Below are positions 12,021 to 24,059 of a stretch of DNA of 64,000 nt, in pieces. Origin of the DNA: Polytrichum commune (taxonomy: Eukaryota; Streptophyta; Polytrichopsida; Polytrichales; Polytrichaceae); contig OX485805.1 in the NCBI GenBank assembly GCA_950295325.1, forward strand, positions 47,888,758 to 47,952,757, read 5' to 3'. Under the pieces are notes generated by a model that worked only from the letters and a program-made list of their open reading frames with translations, ran no database searches and was not told the DNA's origin. The first letter of the stretch is position 1. Every line of letters begins with the position of its first letter. Both the position numbers and the translations under genes were made by a program.

Positions 12021-14651
12021 TAAGTTGATTACATGCTTTATTGACTGTACCTATCTACTTGGGATTTGGTTCAGAACCCTTTGTCTGTTGCATGCAGAGT
12101 CCGGGGAGTTCTGTAGAGAAAACGGCTAATTGCCGAGCTTTCTGGAGGTGGCTCGGATTTTTCAATTTTTACCCGGAAGTGGGCCTAGAGAGTGCAAAAT
12201 TTATCGGTTGATAGCCCCCATTTCCTAATGTATTTAGGCACTTAGCCGACATTTGTTTTTTCATTTATGCAATTTCCGAAAGGTCTAAAGTGGGGCCGGT
12301 TTTATATTTTGGTGGTGGATGTGTCATTGTCATTTATTCTTTCATTGTTTTCAAGTTCTTAGGATTAAATAATGTGGGCATTCACTCTCCATTTTTTTCG
12401 TCTAAATAGTATCCTTAGCAAGAGTTGAACCTGGCAAAGCCCCTACCATATTAGGGCTAAGGATTTAGCCTTTGGAAAATACAAGCACCACAAAAGGGTC
12501 CAAGTATTATCCGGAGGCTAGTTAGTATTGAAAAATCACGAAATTTCTAGAACTCAAAAACTCATAATGAAATCGAAAATGCAAGCTCCACCGCTACGGA
12601 ATGGAAGTTGTGGCGGGAAGCAAGTAACCTTAAACCACAAGCCACACTAACCCTAAACCACAAGCCAACAAGGCATAGTCTCCAACTATGCATAGTATTG
12701 AAAAAATTACCTAAAATATATATATTTGGGTGGCTGCCCGCCGTGAAAATAAATTTTCAATCGGTATTTTGCCGTGAATACTCTAGGGCAGCTTGCCTTA
12801 ATGCCGGCATTTTTTTTCTTCTAATCAGCCGATTTCCGTAAACCTTGATTTTCTCCCGGAACCCCTTCCTAAACTTTCCAATTGCATTCGGAAATTCTCA
12901 AAATCAACCGGCTAGCTTGTAACTAACTGCCGGCACTACCCGTTCATTGGTCTATTGTGGCTGCAAGTTGTACACTAAATATTCCATTAGTCCGTATTCT
13001 TCCTTGTGTTGTATGTCTTACTGGCCAAAGACCATTAGACCATTGCCCAATAAGTTTTTGGGCTTATATAGTGAGTCAAGATCCTAGTGATTCTAAATTC
13101 AAGTGGTTACATGTTGACATCTTCCGGTTTTGCTTTAGTCATTTGAGGTATATTCTTCTATAGATTCCTCTAAAATGACCGGTAAGTCCCCGGAAGTCTC
13201 CAAATTCAGCCGGTCATTTCTCAAACTCAACCGGTTCATCTGTAACTAACCACCGGTTCTCCCTGAGCATTGCATTAGACCATTCACTTTCCCCAGCTTC
13301 AAGTCATCCCACCAACATTTGATTAACTGACATTCTGGCCTCAAGCCTTGGGATCTAGATTTAAAGAAACATAAGAATCATATGCCCAACGTTTTGCTGA
13401 TCATCATCATCATCATATCAGAGACTAACTCCTTAATCAAATTGATGATATTGCTCTTTGTGTTGTATTTTGTAAGATGTCTCAAACATCTTTCGTTGAT
13501 TGAATGCGAGTTTTTTTATTATATATATGAGATGCCTCTTTCGTCACAAAAGCTATCTCATATACACAAACAAAAACAACAATGAGTTCATATAGCTTGT
13601 TTAAAAATATTCAATGTATCTTGAGGTTTAGCATGAATTAGAATACACACCTTGTTTATGAAATGGGTGAAAGCCTCTAAAATGAAGGTGTACCAAGTTC
13701 CCTTTCCGCCTTACTCAAACACTTGGAATATTGATCAGGGGTAAGAAGATCCTTAAATTCCTCCGACTTAGTGATTCCAAAACTTTGAACCATGTGAAGT
13801 TTATGAATCAAATTCGTCTTGAGATAAATAGATTCCGTAGGCCTGAGGAATATTACAATAAAAAAATCCCTTTAAATTTGATTATCCCTTGAAAATAAAA
13901 TTATAATAAACAAATTCCAAGACTCATATATGTTTACATCATGTAAGTCAATGTCATGCTATAACCCAATGGTTATCCTCCCAAACATACAACATCTTAC
14001 TATAAAATCTTTCATAAATCTTATCCTTAAAGAATTTTTTAAATGATTCATTGGAAGATTGCCAATGACTTTGCCAAATGTTTGCGTCCTTAATGTCCAT
14101 AGTCTTTCCATCTTTGTCAAATGGGATACATACAACACCCTATCACCCTTCCTAAAATTATTAAAAAATAATTTCTAAAAGTTTTAATCAACTTCTAAGA
14201 TTGGTCTCACAATAGGCGATTGTCTCAACTGACAAAATAGAATTGAGAATCTTGGTTTTTTCATGCCAAGATCTCTTATCAAGGAGTCAATTTTTTTGGA
14301 TTAAATCCCAGATATGAGCCATGATGTCATCCACATTTAACAAATCATGAAGGAGTGAACGATTGCCACATTATACATCAACTTGAATTATTAATTATGT
14401 TAAAAAATCATAATATGACCTATAAAAATTTGAACATTATGATTGAAGCCAACTAGATAATTATGAGCCTCAGTATACATATATTAAAGATAAGTAAGGT
14501 AAGTGAATGTAGATCAAAAATATAATTTTTTTAAGCTTTTGAAAAACACAAATTTTCAAAAGGAAAAAAAATCCTTGGTTGTGAAATTTTTTTTTTTCTA
14601 GATTTTCAAGTTTTTCCTAAGGTTTTTTTTGTACTTATTTCATATGAGAAT
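12021..14651. other. No gene; CCGGTT-rich dispersed repeat at 12.85-13.3 kb
   Basis: Two related blocks (about 12,880-12,960 and 13,160-13,310) carry the series CCGGTCATTTCTCAAACTC, ACCGGTTCATCTGTAACTAA and CATTAGACCATT. The same series lies at 46,020-46,250, just upstream of the kinase copy at 46,345. The block may therefore be the displaced promoter region of the broken kinase copy at 19.2 kb. The rest (13.35-14.65 kb) is AT-rich with no recognisable feature. Confidence 0.5.
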
Positions 14652-16189
14652 GGGGGCATTCACGGTTGAGGTACTACTTTTGGGACAAAGGACTTAAGGA
14701 CTAGTGGACTCAGGGGGTGCACCTTTCATTAAAACCTAGAATCACGTGCGTTCACTGCATACTCTAAAAACCCCCTATATACAATGTGGTACTTTTGGGC
14801 CACCCCCTTTCGAGGGAGCCTAAAAGTATCACACAAGCCCTTCGGTGAAGGTGGCCTGCATTTGCAGGCGCCCAAGCCGAACCCGGATGATAGGTGTATA
14901 ACGTGAGTAGTTAGATTTTTAAGGGAGATTAAATATGCGTCGTAGTACCTCCGGAGGTTGGGCCTTAGTTTTTTACTAGTGTGGCTTTAAACTCCACTAA
15001 CCAATTTCATATCTAGTTCTAACCTTAACCTACAACCTATTCTACGAGCAGACGCACCAGCCTTGAAACCAAGGCATTCCTAATTTATGAATTGGGATGG
15101 TTCTGATACACCCAACCGGGTGTGACTCATACCACCCTAACTGAACGAACGGAATAACGACAATTTGATGGACCATTCAATTCTTCCTATTTCTTTATTT
15201 AATTCTATTTAGTTTTCTAAGCGGGGGAACTTGGCCTAAGTCCCACCCTTCACACAAATTTTTTCTTAATTACTTACTTTTGTTTGCACGTCCTAACTCA
15301 CTACATTAACATATTAGGCATCACCCTTTACCTGGTTGGTGCACCCCTTACCTCGGAACCTTCTAAGGCCTCGTGCAGGTCCTTTGAAGGTCGAGTAACA
15401 TCTCAAACCCTTCGGACATCAATGGTTCGAAAGGTGGAGTCACTCTACCGAATTAAGTTTCCGATTCGGGTCTCTTGCCAACAAGGGTTTACGATTTATT
15501 TTGTATGTTTTGATTGTTAAATGTGTTTACACTGGATAGACCACGAAATGCAACTCAATGGGACCAAGGTGACGGGCAACCTGTAGGTTCAACCTGTTGC
15601 GCAATCTTCATAAATTGGGGCCATTACTCCCAATCTATGGGGCCAACAACATAATAGTGGATTTGCGGGTCATTAACCCCACCTTTCCACCAACAACATT
15701 CAGAGTGGTCGTGTCGGTGATTAATCCGACTTACCACACACGAAACTTACTAATAAATGAAGCTACTACCACAAAACATACCAAGGGCCCCGAAAACAAT
15801 GGAGTTGGGTATTCCCTTGGCGGTCAAGTGGTCAAGCTACTTGACCTTACGAGATAGGTGAGTGGGTTTATAGATGCGTACCTTAGCCGCGCTCCCTCCA
15901 ACCCTAAATGGAAGGCTAGCGTTAGTAAATTTACCTCAATTCTCCTCGGTTGATTTGGGCTCGATGTAGGCCGAGCCGCTACCTCCTTCCTTGCTCCACT
16001 TCCCTAGCGTCGACCTTGCCTCTTTCTTTGTAACTAGTTTGGTAGTAAGCGTACCTTAGTTAACAATTAAAATATAAAGTATTTATTCTGCACTGTAATT
16101 TAATCCTAAGCATAATATTTATACTTAGTGCACCTAATTATCTTTCCAATGATCTAAAAATCACTTTAATCGGATAAGAATTGCAAAAG

Positions 16190-16890
16190 TTATGAGGGTT
16201 GGAAGTGTGAGGTCGATTCAACCGACCCTTCCAACCCACCTATCTACCTTCTAACTTCAAAAATTCATAGCACATTCCTTACTAGTTGGATCTAGGCTTT
16301 CCTTATACCATTGGAAAGCTATGAACAAGTTCTAACTAGGAAAATTATGACATCAGCAGGTTAAGCTAATAGAAATTCAGCAGACTCCTTGTAACACAAC
16401 AGTCAATCAAGAAGGCTTAAACTATGTATCTCGCCTTCAACAATTCATATCTAATTCAAATCTTTTTCAAATCAAACGTTCTATATGACCCTGGAGAGAT
16501 ATTAAAAAGATGTATTTGATAAAAATATGTGATTAGAAAGGTAAGCCGAAGTGAACCCAGCAGATCCTCTGTAATGCAACAGTCAACCAAAAGTTCTCAA
16601 ACTATGTGTCCCATCTTCCACAATTCATATCTAATTCAAATCATGCTCAAATCAAATGTTCTAAGCCATTTTGGAAAGCTACACAAAAGTTCTACTTGGG
16701 AAAAATATAACTTCTTAGAATTAAAATTCCTATTGGGCTCGCAGGTCTGATCCAGCAGCCGCTACCCACAAGACCACCCAGTTTTTCTACTCCATCTTTG
16801 GAAATCCATAACTAATTGTCATCTTAACCAAATCACAAATGGGAAACGGCTATGGATAGCTATATTAAATCTCTCTAAGAGAAAAATGAT
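16190..16890. repeat. Degenerate tandem repeats of about 180 bp
   Basis: Units start near 16,376, 16,557 and 16,751 with CAGCAG followed by a CTNTGTAA-like stretch. They share the phrases AATTCATATCTAATTCAAAT, CAAATCAAANGTTCTA and TGGAAAGCTA. A partial unit precedes them at 16,262. The pattern recalls the non-coding tandem repeats inside some plant LTR retroelements, but no coding domain or LTR pair was found to confirm this. It lies inside the 4.5-kb insertion. Confidence 0.55.
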
Positions 16891-17486
16891 AAGTATCTTG
16901 TTCTAGCTTCTGAACTAAGCCTTCAGGGCATTGGCAGATGAGGTCTATAATACCTCTACTCAAAACTCTACCATCCAACCTACCTCTACAAAAGAAGGAA
17001 TAATTTTATTGGTGTGTTAATAAACACACAACCTAACTAGGAGAGAGAGAGTAGAGGAGGTTCTTAAGCCTTTTTTCTAGACCATTGAGAATACATGCTA
17101 AAGGATTTTTTCCTAACTACATTGAAGCAGGGCTTCGCCCAAAAACTAGAGAAAGAGAGAGAGCTACAAGGTGGAAGGAGGGGTTTTTAAATCCTCTCAC
17201 AAAAGGGTTGGACCCCTCCTCCACCGGATCCATTTTTCAAACCCTTTCCCGAAATTTTGGCTCGGGGGTTTTCCAGGTTGAGGTTGCGACCCTCTCGCCG
17301 AGGTGGCTCCGACGGGGAACCTAGAAATCTTTCTAATTTTTCGCCATCGAGTTGGCAAGGGGGCAAGGGGGCAAGTGGGCAAGTAGCCCCCTTGCTCTCT
17401 TTCTTTTTTGTCTTCAAAAGTCTTCAAGCCGATTTTATCTTCTTACGTAAAACACCTCCAATAGTCTTGTGTGCCTCACACTAACT

Positions 17487-17640
17487 AATTAACTAATACT
17501 TGCTTAGCTAGCATTTACTAATATTTGCTTAATAGCTAGCATCTACTAATATTTGCTTAGCTAGCATCTACTAGCATTTGCTTAATAGCTAGCATCTACT
17601 AATATTTGCTTAGCTAGTTGTTTTTACTAGCTAGCATATT
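17487..17640. repeat. Short tandem repeat, AGCTAGCATCTACTAATATTTGCTT type
   Basis: About five imperfect copies of a unit alternating between roughly 25 and 34 bp. Each contains TTGCTTA, GCTAGCAT and CTACTA. Local and AT-rich, no coding potential. Confidence 0.7.
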
Positions 17641-17986
17641 TTTTCTACTTTGCTATCTTCTAGCACTACTTAGTTTCATTTTGACCTTCCTTCTTCTAGG
17701 CTAAATGCTAAATGAACTAATTTTTCCTAAATTCCCTATCAATTCTAACTTTTAATGCTAACATTCTAACTAAAAGTGATCCCGCGGAGTGGTGGACCAC
17801 TCAAAGGGTTCACATACAAGTTATTTTTTGTGAAATGAAGTAATACACATACAATTGCAACAATAAATATACAAGTGACAATATGTATACACAAAAAACC
17901 ATCCATTCATATATAGTCATTAACATAAGTATAAAAATATACTTTTGAACAATAATCAACCCCTATAATATGTATAACAAAATATC

Positions 17987-18250
17987 CTAGCTTTCATCAG
18001 CAAAGTCGTTGAAAACTTTTTCATCTCCCGGATGTAACTCATAAACATTTGATTCACCAATATATGTCATTATAGCCAATGCAATTATTATCTCTAAGTT
18101 TACCATCAAATGATCAGTAAGATCATATGTCCACTTGTTGTTAGCCCCTTTTTGATACCAACATAAACCAATCTCCACGTTTGATGGACGGTCCATCAAG
18201 TCAATTGGATCCCTATACTCCACCCAACGATTACAAAACTTCCTCCGCAT
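17987..18250 (-). CDS. Unknown 87-codon open frame
   Basis: ATG at 18250 to stop at 17987. The product has a fairly natural amino-acid mix (MRRKFCNRWVEYRDPIDLMD at the start, acidic at the C-terminus) and one hydrophobic patch, VNLEIIIALAIMTYIG. No family is recognised. It sits alone inside the TIR-bounded 4.5-kb insertion and may be a remnant of a captured or transposon gene, or chance. Confidence 0.2.
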   Translation of the reverse strand: MRRKFCNRWVEYRDPIDLMDRPSNVEIGLCWYQKGANNKWTYDLTDHLMVNLEIIIALAIMTYIGESNVYELHPGDEKVFNDFADES

Positions 18251-19164
18251 CCAATATGAAAACTTATGATATGTAGTATAGTAACAATACCATACAAGTA
18301 CAAATATTGTATATTTTTTAAAGGCCTTCCATATATGTACGCAACTATAAATTATAACATGTATACCATATGTATACGTAATATGGCAAGGTCCAAATCA
18401 ATACCCCTCCTGTGCACTCACGTATACTCGTACATGTTTAGTACAGTGCACCCCCCGAGCTAGTGGATTTCGGCGTTTATCATGATTTACTATTATTTGA
18501 TCAATATTTTTTTTAAATTAGTAGATAGTTCATAGGCTATATAAAGAAATATATTATTTATTATTAAATAATAACCAATAATAGAGAAATTCCCTATGAA
18601 ATAAGTAGATAAGTCATAAAACTTGAAAAGGGGTCAAATGACTTGTTTGGGCCACATCAATGGCATTTTTTGCTATTTAGGTGTGCATTGGTGGTCAATT
18701 ATTTCCTGTTTTGCATCTTGGTATCTTGGTATAAGTGTCATGTGTCCATTCATATAATTTTTTTTGTCCAATTCTAATACTAGACGTTCCTTTTAGGTGT
18801 GGCCGTGATTATATGTATTTTTGGCCATGTTTGGTGCCACATGTAAAGTTGGGCAATTGATATTCAATACATTTTTGGTTCTGTTGGTACACACTTGAAC
18901 GATGATTGTGAGGAAAAAAATTGGAATCGTTTCGATTAATTCTTGTTGTCCTTTTCATTCCTTGATCCTAGGTGAACAATTAAGACAACACTCCTAAATG
19001 TCCTTTAAGGAATCATAATGATATCTATTCCTTCTAAATTAACTTTGTCGGTGTACTCAATATGGAGTATGAATTGTAGGTATGATCCAAAATATGCTTC
19101 ACAATACAATATACTTTTCCGTTAGACACCCAAAGTAGTACCCCAACCGTGAATGCCCCCGAAT

Positions 19165-19866
19165 AAAGGCATGGGAAATGTGGAGGACCAATTTCGCAAT
19201 GAGAAGTTTTTGGGGAGTGGATTCTCCTCCAGTGTATACAAAGTTTATGACAAGGTCACAAACCTCCCATATGCATGCAAAATGCTATCGAAATATAACA
19301 AAAACTTCAATGAGGAGGATGTGCGAAAGGAAGTTCAGATTATGCTAAGATTAAGTGGCCAACTCAATGTCGTCAACCTTCGCGGTATCTTTGAGAACTC
19401 CGACTATGTCAAGCCTGAGAATATCATGCTCTGTGAAAGTAGCACAAATGACCCACTTGTCAAGCTCATCGATTTTGGGTTGTCGAAGATCACCGAAGGT
19501 GAGAAGGTGACTACAATTGCCGGCACCCCATGCTACATGGCCCCTGAAGTCCTCCAACAATGCTATGGTTGTGAATTTGACATATGGAGTGCGGGATGCG
19601 TCATGTACATGCTCTTCATTGGCGGACAACCTTTTGATCTTGAAGAAGTCGATAGCTTCTTGAAGAGCGCACGAAGGAAACAACTTTGTGGATATCAACA
19701 ATTCGAGAAGGACTTCCCATCTTCTCAAGCATGCAAATCCATGTCAAAAAGTGCAAGAGATGTGTTTATTAAAATCTTAGTAGTGAATCCATCGGTGCGA
19801 TTGACGGCTGGTGAGTTTTTCCAGCATCCATGGGCGATGCAACATATGACCAACTCCAAAGAGTAG
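19165..19866 (+). pseudogene. CAMK-type protein kinase pseudogene, catalytic loop deleted
   Basis: The translated sequence keeps the glycine loop (LGSGFSSSV), the YACK lysine, DFG, the APE region and the C-lobe through HPWA. Between NSDY and VKPEN 53 codons (159 bp) are missing compared with the copy at 46.3 kb. The missing part holds the hinge and the HGD catalytic loop. The junction sits on a shared ATGTC, which points to a microhomology deletion. The frame stays open, but the product cannot be an active kinase. The 5' end is replaced by the TIR of the 4.5-kb insertion; an ATG at 19153 comes from that TIR. Family: minimal catalytic kinases without EF hands, similar in size to PEP-carboxylase kinases. 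Confidence 0.85.
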
Positions 19867-19950
19867 ATGTTGAAGAAAAATGAAACTTTAATCATGAAGA
19901 ATGGACCTCAAACAGAGGACGCATCTCATGTTGTAAAGCTATGTTTAGAA

Positions 19951-20317
19951 GATAGATAGAAACTCCGGTCCCTTTTTAGCAAGGGGCCGGCATGAATAAA
20001 GTGTCCGTTCGTAATGCCAATGACCCGATGCCCACTGGACAAGGGGACATTGGGACAATACTACTCTCCCCTTTCGAGGATGGGCACTATAGTGACACAC
20101 AATACTAGTTCCTAGCTAGCCACTAGTGCCTTGAAGATATTGGACATGGTATCCCCCCAAAGGGCTTTGAGGTACCCATACAACAAGGTCCAAGGACCCC
20201 CCACCATAGTTGGGTGGACTAAGGTGGTGAGCACCACGCCGGCATGGGGAATAGAACCCACAACCTCCTCATTGGGGGCCATGAACCCTAACCACCAAGC
20301 CAAGGCCCGTGGTGCCT
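19951..20317 (-). mobile_element. tRNA-derived SINE, complete, with 13-bp target-site duplication
   Basis: A 367-bp insertion between perfect copies of GCTATGTTTAGAA (19938-19950, 20318-20330); the homologous site at 47.35 kb is empty. On the minus strand it starts with a pol III promoter: A box TGGCTTGGTGGTTAGGG (20286-20302) and B box GGGTTCTATTCC (20248-20259). The last 110 bases (GTAGTATT, ACACTTTATTCA, AGGGACCGGAGTT) match the 3' end of the LINE at 21.5-22.5 kb, so that LINE family probably mobilises it. Tail is a short TATC repeat. Confidence 0.88.
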
Positions 20318-20330
20318 GCTATGTTTAGAA

Positions 20331-20905
20331 TAGATGAACTGAGTGCCCAAATGCACTTGAGAAATGTGACTTAAAAGAGGACGCACGTTTTATGATTTAT
20401 GTCTACAATAACTTTGAATGCACCTCAACAACGACTTCAAAATTGTAACCTGTCTATACAATGCAATTGAATGCACATTTTATGCACATATATAAGAGTC
20501 TTTCCCCACATGTTCAACAACTCCAAATAAAACATAAACATATAATTTTGTTGGTGGATTGATGACACACATACATGTTCAAGAGGTTCCCATGCCTAAT
20601 AGGTGCTTCAAGCATCTAACCATGTTGAAGCTTTTGATATGTGGAAACATCAATTTATAATTCTTTTCATGGTATCTTCCTAAAACCATAGCAATTCTCC
20701 ATTGAAACTTCATTCATCCATGACAATGTTTCATTACAAACATGTTTGGATGCAAATATACCAAACCATGTTAAAATTATTGACATTTGGGTGACTTAAA
20801 AGTATGTTGGGATGACAATACTTTTGAACTTGTTCATTAGAAGTGTCAATAGAAAGGTTTACCACAGTCACATGAAATGCCATATGGCACTATTGAGTTC
20901 AGAGT
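20331..20905 (+). repeat. Kinase 3' flank, part of a segmental duplication with 47.3-48.7 kb
   Basis: This stretch matches 47,360-47,720 and 48,545-48,715 almost base for base (TGCTTCAAGCATCT, GAAGCTTTTGATATGTGGAA, TGGGATGACAATACTTTT). About 820 bp present at 47,725-48,543 are missing at 20,692. The third related copy at 54.66 kb contains part of the missing segment, so a deletion here is likelier than an insertion there. Confidence 0.8.
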
Positions 20906-21457
20906 AGTAATGGTTTGGTGTGGATTTTTAAATGATATGAATATGGTCATGTTATGGGATATATAAGAATTAATACCATAAGCAATGTGTGAGCCCAATA
21001 CTGTGCCCACATGTGTTCTTAATCTTAAAATCATTGAAACCTTAGGCTTGAGATTTACACGGGATATTCAAAAAGATAAAAAGAGTGAGGCTTTACGTTT
21101 AGGTTTGAGTTAAGGTTAAAGACTAGTGTGAAGTTGCTTTGGGGTTGAGGCCATATAAGTTAATTTGGAAATTAATTCATTGTTAGGAGAAGCTTAGAGT
21201 TAGTTGGGTTATGACTTAGGTTAGTGTTTGTTTTAGAATTGTGGCTTAGGCCAAAGTTATTGTTCATTTAGGGCTAGTGTTATGGTTGTTAAGGGGAGGG
21301 ATCCCTCTAGAAAGTGGATTGGGTTCTGCTGAAACCAGGAGGGTTTCCCGAGAGTGCTCTCGGCTCTCTTTCTCTCTCTCTCTCTTCTCTCAAAACAACA
21401 GACTCTCAAGGAGGGCGGAGCCGGCTGCGGCCAGGTCCCTGGATGCCGATTCTGATG
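20906..21457. other. No gene recognised
   Basis: AT-rich up to about 21,260, then a GC-richer stretch with a CT-rich run (21,360-21,400). The GC-richer part continues on the far side of the LINE insertion at 22,473. It has open frames in both directions but no recognisable domain. Confidence 0.4.
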
Positions 21458-21469
21458 TAGCAGAAGATG

Positions 21470-22460
21470 CCCTGCACATGTGGTACCCAAAGATGTCATT
21501 GTAACGCTAGACTCAAACCCGACATTCTATGCATTATAGGGCACCCTTACAATTCCCCACCACCAGAAGCACCCACACCAGAAATTACAGTTCAATTTAT
21601 AGAATTCACATACTGTAATGACAGATTCTCCACTGAAACCATAAATCAAAAAATCACAAAATATCAACCACTCATAAATAATATCATCGCAAAGGGTTGG
21701 AACGTAGCCCCACTTATTGTATTAGCATATGGTGCTCGAGCCACAACTCACATCCCCTCAATGAACGAACTTGAAACAAAGCTTAAACTCCCCACATCAC
21801 AAATTAGGAACACATTCAAACAACTTAACATAATTGCCATACAATATGCACACTCAATATTAATCCACAAAAGACGAATAGAAAATAGACAACCCATCAC
21901 AGACCTACAAAATCATAACTAAAATTAGAGAGGGGTAGTGGTCAGACCACTAGTTATTAAGTTACCACCTATAGCTGAGAAAGGCGGGGAGTAGCCGGCT
22001 GGTTGGCATAACTTTCCTGCCTATGATTTACTCACTTGCAGCACCAAGTCAAAGTGTATTGCACTAACACGCTCAGACAGATTCAACGCGAATCGAACCC
22101 GGACCGTATTAATACAACACGCACGTCCTTATCCAACCAACCTTGGAACCATGACTTGGCGACCAACAACACAATCAACCATCATTTATACTCAAACAAA
22201 TACGCACGCTTCTCGTCTCAAACAAAGTAGCAAAACCCACACAATTCTAAATTAAAACCCATGCACCCTACACACCACCCTCCCCCCCCCCCCCCCGGTT
22301 CAACCGGTTAAAACATCAGTTACTAACATAGTGTCTACTCCCTGCAAAGGGTGAAGTAGTATTACACCCAACGCCGCTACCCTGGGGTACGGCCACGGTT
22401 GTCCTACGAACAAACACTTTATTCACTCCGGTCCCTAGTAGGGACCGGAGTTCTTCTTCT
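21470..22460 (+). mobile_element. 5'-truncated LINE with 12-bp target-site duplication
   Basis: The insertion lies between copies of TAGCAGAAGATG (21458-21469, 22461-22472). The open frame to 21922 is the C-terminal end of a LINE polyprotein: CTCGTQRC, then RLKPDI, FIEFTYCNDRF, KYQPLINNI, GWNVAPLIVLA and a final helical region with HKRRIENRQ. This resembles a restriction-like (PD-(D/E)XK) endonuclease and matches the C-terminus of the LINE at 49 kb. The 3' UTR (21923-22460) contains a poly-C run and ends CCGGTCCCTAGTAGGGACCG, a perfect hairpin, then GAG and a TTC repeat. The RT is absent because of 5' truncation. Confidence 0.85.
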
Positions 22461-22472
22461 TAGCAGAAGATG

Positions 22473-24055
22473 GCTGGAGTTGTCACCGAATGGGAGGCTG
22501 GCAGATAGGTAGTGAATCCATGATAATGTAGCGCTCTCGGAAGAGGCAACAACCAGTCGGAGGTCGCTATCTTGGACTCTGATCGGTGGTTTTGGGAACG
22601 GAGGTGGTATTTTGCGGAGTGCGGCTGGGTGCGGCCATACATGTACTTCAGATTTAGTCCCGCATAAATCCTGAGAGTGGTGATTATCATGGGGTGCTCA
22701 ATAGATTTAGCAGGGCGTAAGGAGATCTAGAGGGAAGCCTCTTCCACGCCTCAAAGCTGAAAAGCTGAAAACCCGGAGCATCCATACTTCTGGCGAGAGG
22801 TATCGAAGAGAGCATCTGGCAATGTGGGCCGGAAGATTTATGCACAATGACTGGGAGGAACGTCCGGCATAATCAGGCAAGACCCTGGTGCCTTCAGGTC
22901 CAACCAGTTACATTTTTTATGTTCTCTGTTTCTTGTGTCGCCGAGTTGGAATCTAGCAGGGTGATGCCTATAAGTCCTTGCGGCGCTGACACCTGGCTGT
23001 GGGGGGCGGGGCCAATGAAGTGGAGGAAAAGGTCGGTGTTTGAGATCGTCAAGAGTTATGGCTCACATCTGGGAGAGGGAGTTGCTGAACTGAAGAGGCG
23101 AGGGATTCTCCTAGGCTTCTGCGAACGTGCAATCTGCCGAAGGGAGGCACCAGCGAGCTAAGGACAGTTCATGAAGGCTACAACAAGTGCAAACGAGGAT
23201 AGGGGATTCGGCTTCATCAATCCAGCATAGTTCTATGGCCAACAGTAACCAAGGAAGGAGTCTGTAGACTCCGAAATCAAGGTTCTGGGCTGTTGCCGAG
23301 GTTGAATGTTTCTTGGAGTGATAAAAGGGTGGTTGGCAGTGGGTTGCGGGAATGAATTCCACTGGAGACTTTAGAAGCTCAAATCTGTTGTGATGTGTAG
23401 GAAGTTCCATTGAGGCATCAATGTAGTGTGGGTTTATTAGCATAGGTAGTATTAAAACCTTAATGTGGCCAAGTTAGGGAGTTGAACCATAATTCAAAGG
23501 TGTGGATTAATGGGCTAGGAAGATAAGTGATGTAATAAAGCACAAGCAAGCCAAGTGTGAAAATGGTTTTTGCTTAATTCTCTTAGGAGTTAGTTAGGGC
23601 AGTTAGAAGCTCATTGTTGTAGGTTGAGGCTTTGAGTGGGTGTGGATTTTTACTGGGCAATGGTGGTTGGGAGTGACACAGAGGGAAAGAGTATTTTTGA
23701 ATACTTGTGACCTTGTGTCATTTCAATACAAATAAAAACGAGTGTTTGCTAAATACATTGTGGAAACATTGAGTGTCATGCTTGAGGGCCAAGTGAAAGG
23801 GACAAGTACATGTGAGTCATGGGCTCTCACCCGGACTACGACGCACAAGGGTGGGGGTTTATGGCTGACATAAATGGTGCGTCCGCCAGGAGAGAAGCGG
23901 GATTAGGAGAACATGGGCTTGGAGCAACGAACATGTGGGTGAGTAAGGAGCACTTGGTGCAAGGTAATTTGCTCACCTTAGACATTCAAGTTTTATTGCC
24001 AGATGTTAAACAAATAGCAAATAATCATCATGTGTGTTTGTGCAACATATTGTAG
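22473..24055. other. Unassigned GC-richer sequence flanking the LINE
   Basis: Continuation of the sequence interrupted by the LINE. Several open frames of 75-110 codons exist on both strands, for example 22847-23161 plus, but none shows a domain or splice pattern that can be defended. An AATAAA signal near 23,735 and the absence of stops hint at an old transcribed unit. Function unknown. Confidence 0.35.
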
Positions 24056-24059
24056 CTTA

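Larger units (their letters stand above)
14652..19160. mobile_element. 4.5-kb insertion bounded by 33-bp terminal inverted repeats
   Basis: The left end GGGGGCATTCACGGTTGAGG (continuing TACTACTTTTGGG) is repeated in inverse at the right end, 19129-19160, with one substitution and one length change. GAAT flanks both ends (14648-14651, 19161-19164), a possible 4-bp target duplication. No transposase was recognised, so it looks non-autonomous. The interior holds degenerate tandem repeats of about 180 bp (16.2-16.9 kb), a GC-richer patch at 17.1-17.4 kb, short AGCTAGCATCTACTAATATT-type repeats (17.49-17.64 kb) and an 87-codon unknown frame (17987-18250, minus). It ends directly against a kinase pseudogene. 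Confidence 0.65.

Noticed and set aside
12418-12475. Possible SINE head (TAGCCCTAATATGGTAG and GGTTCAACTC on the minus strand)
   Set aside because: Box-like motifs only; no tail, no target duplication, no second copy seen.
17085-17484. Overlapping frames on both strands in the GC-rich patch
   Set aside because: Low-complexity sequence (GGGGCAAG and CCTCC repeats) within the TIR-bounded insertion; no domain.
19351-19728. Minus-strand frame opposite the kinase pseudogene
   Set aside because: Antisense shadow; the same shadow appears opposite the copy at 46.8 kb.
22080-22155. tRNA-like stretch on the minus strand with GGGTTCGATTCG
   Set aside because: It lies inside the LINE 3' UTR; acceptor and anticodon stems do not form, so not a tRNA gene.
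23690-23960. Possible LTR end and primer-binding region (GGTGCGTCCGCCAGG)
   Set aside because: No second LTR, no TG...CA borders and no retroviral-type domain nearby.
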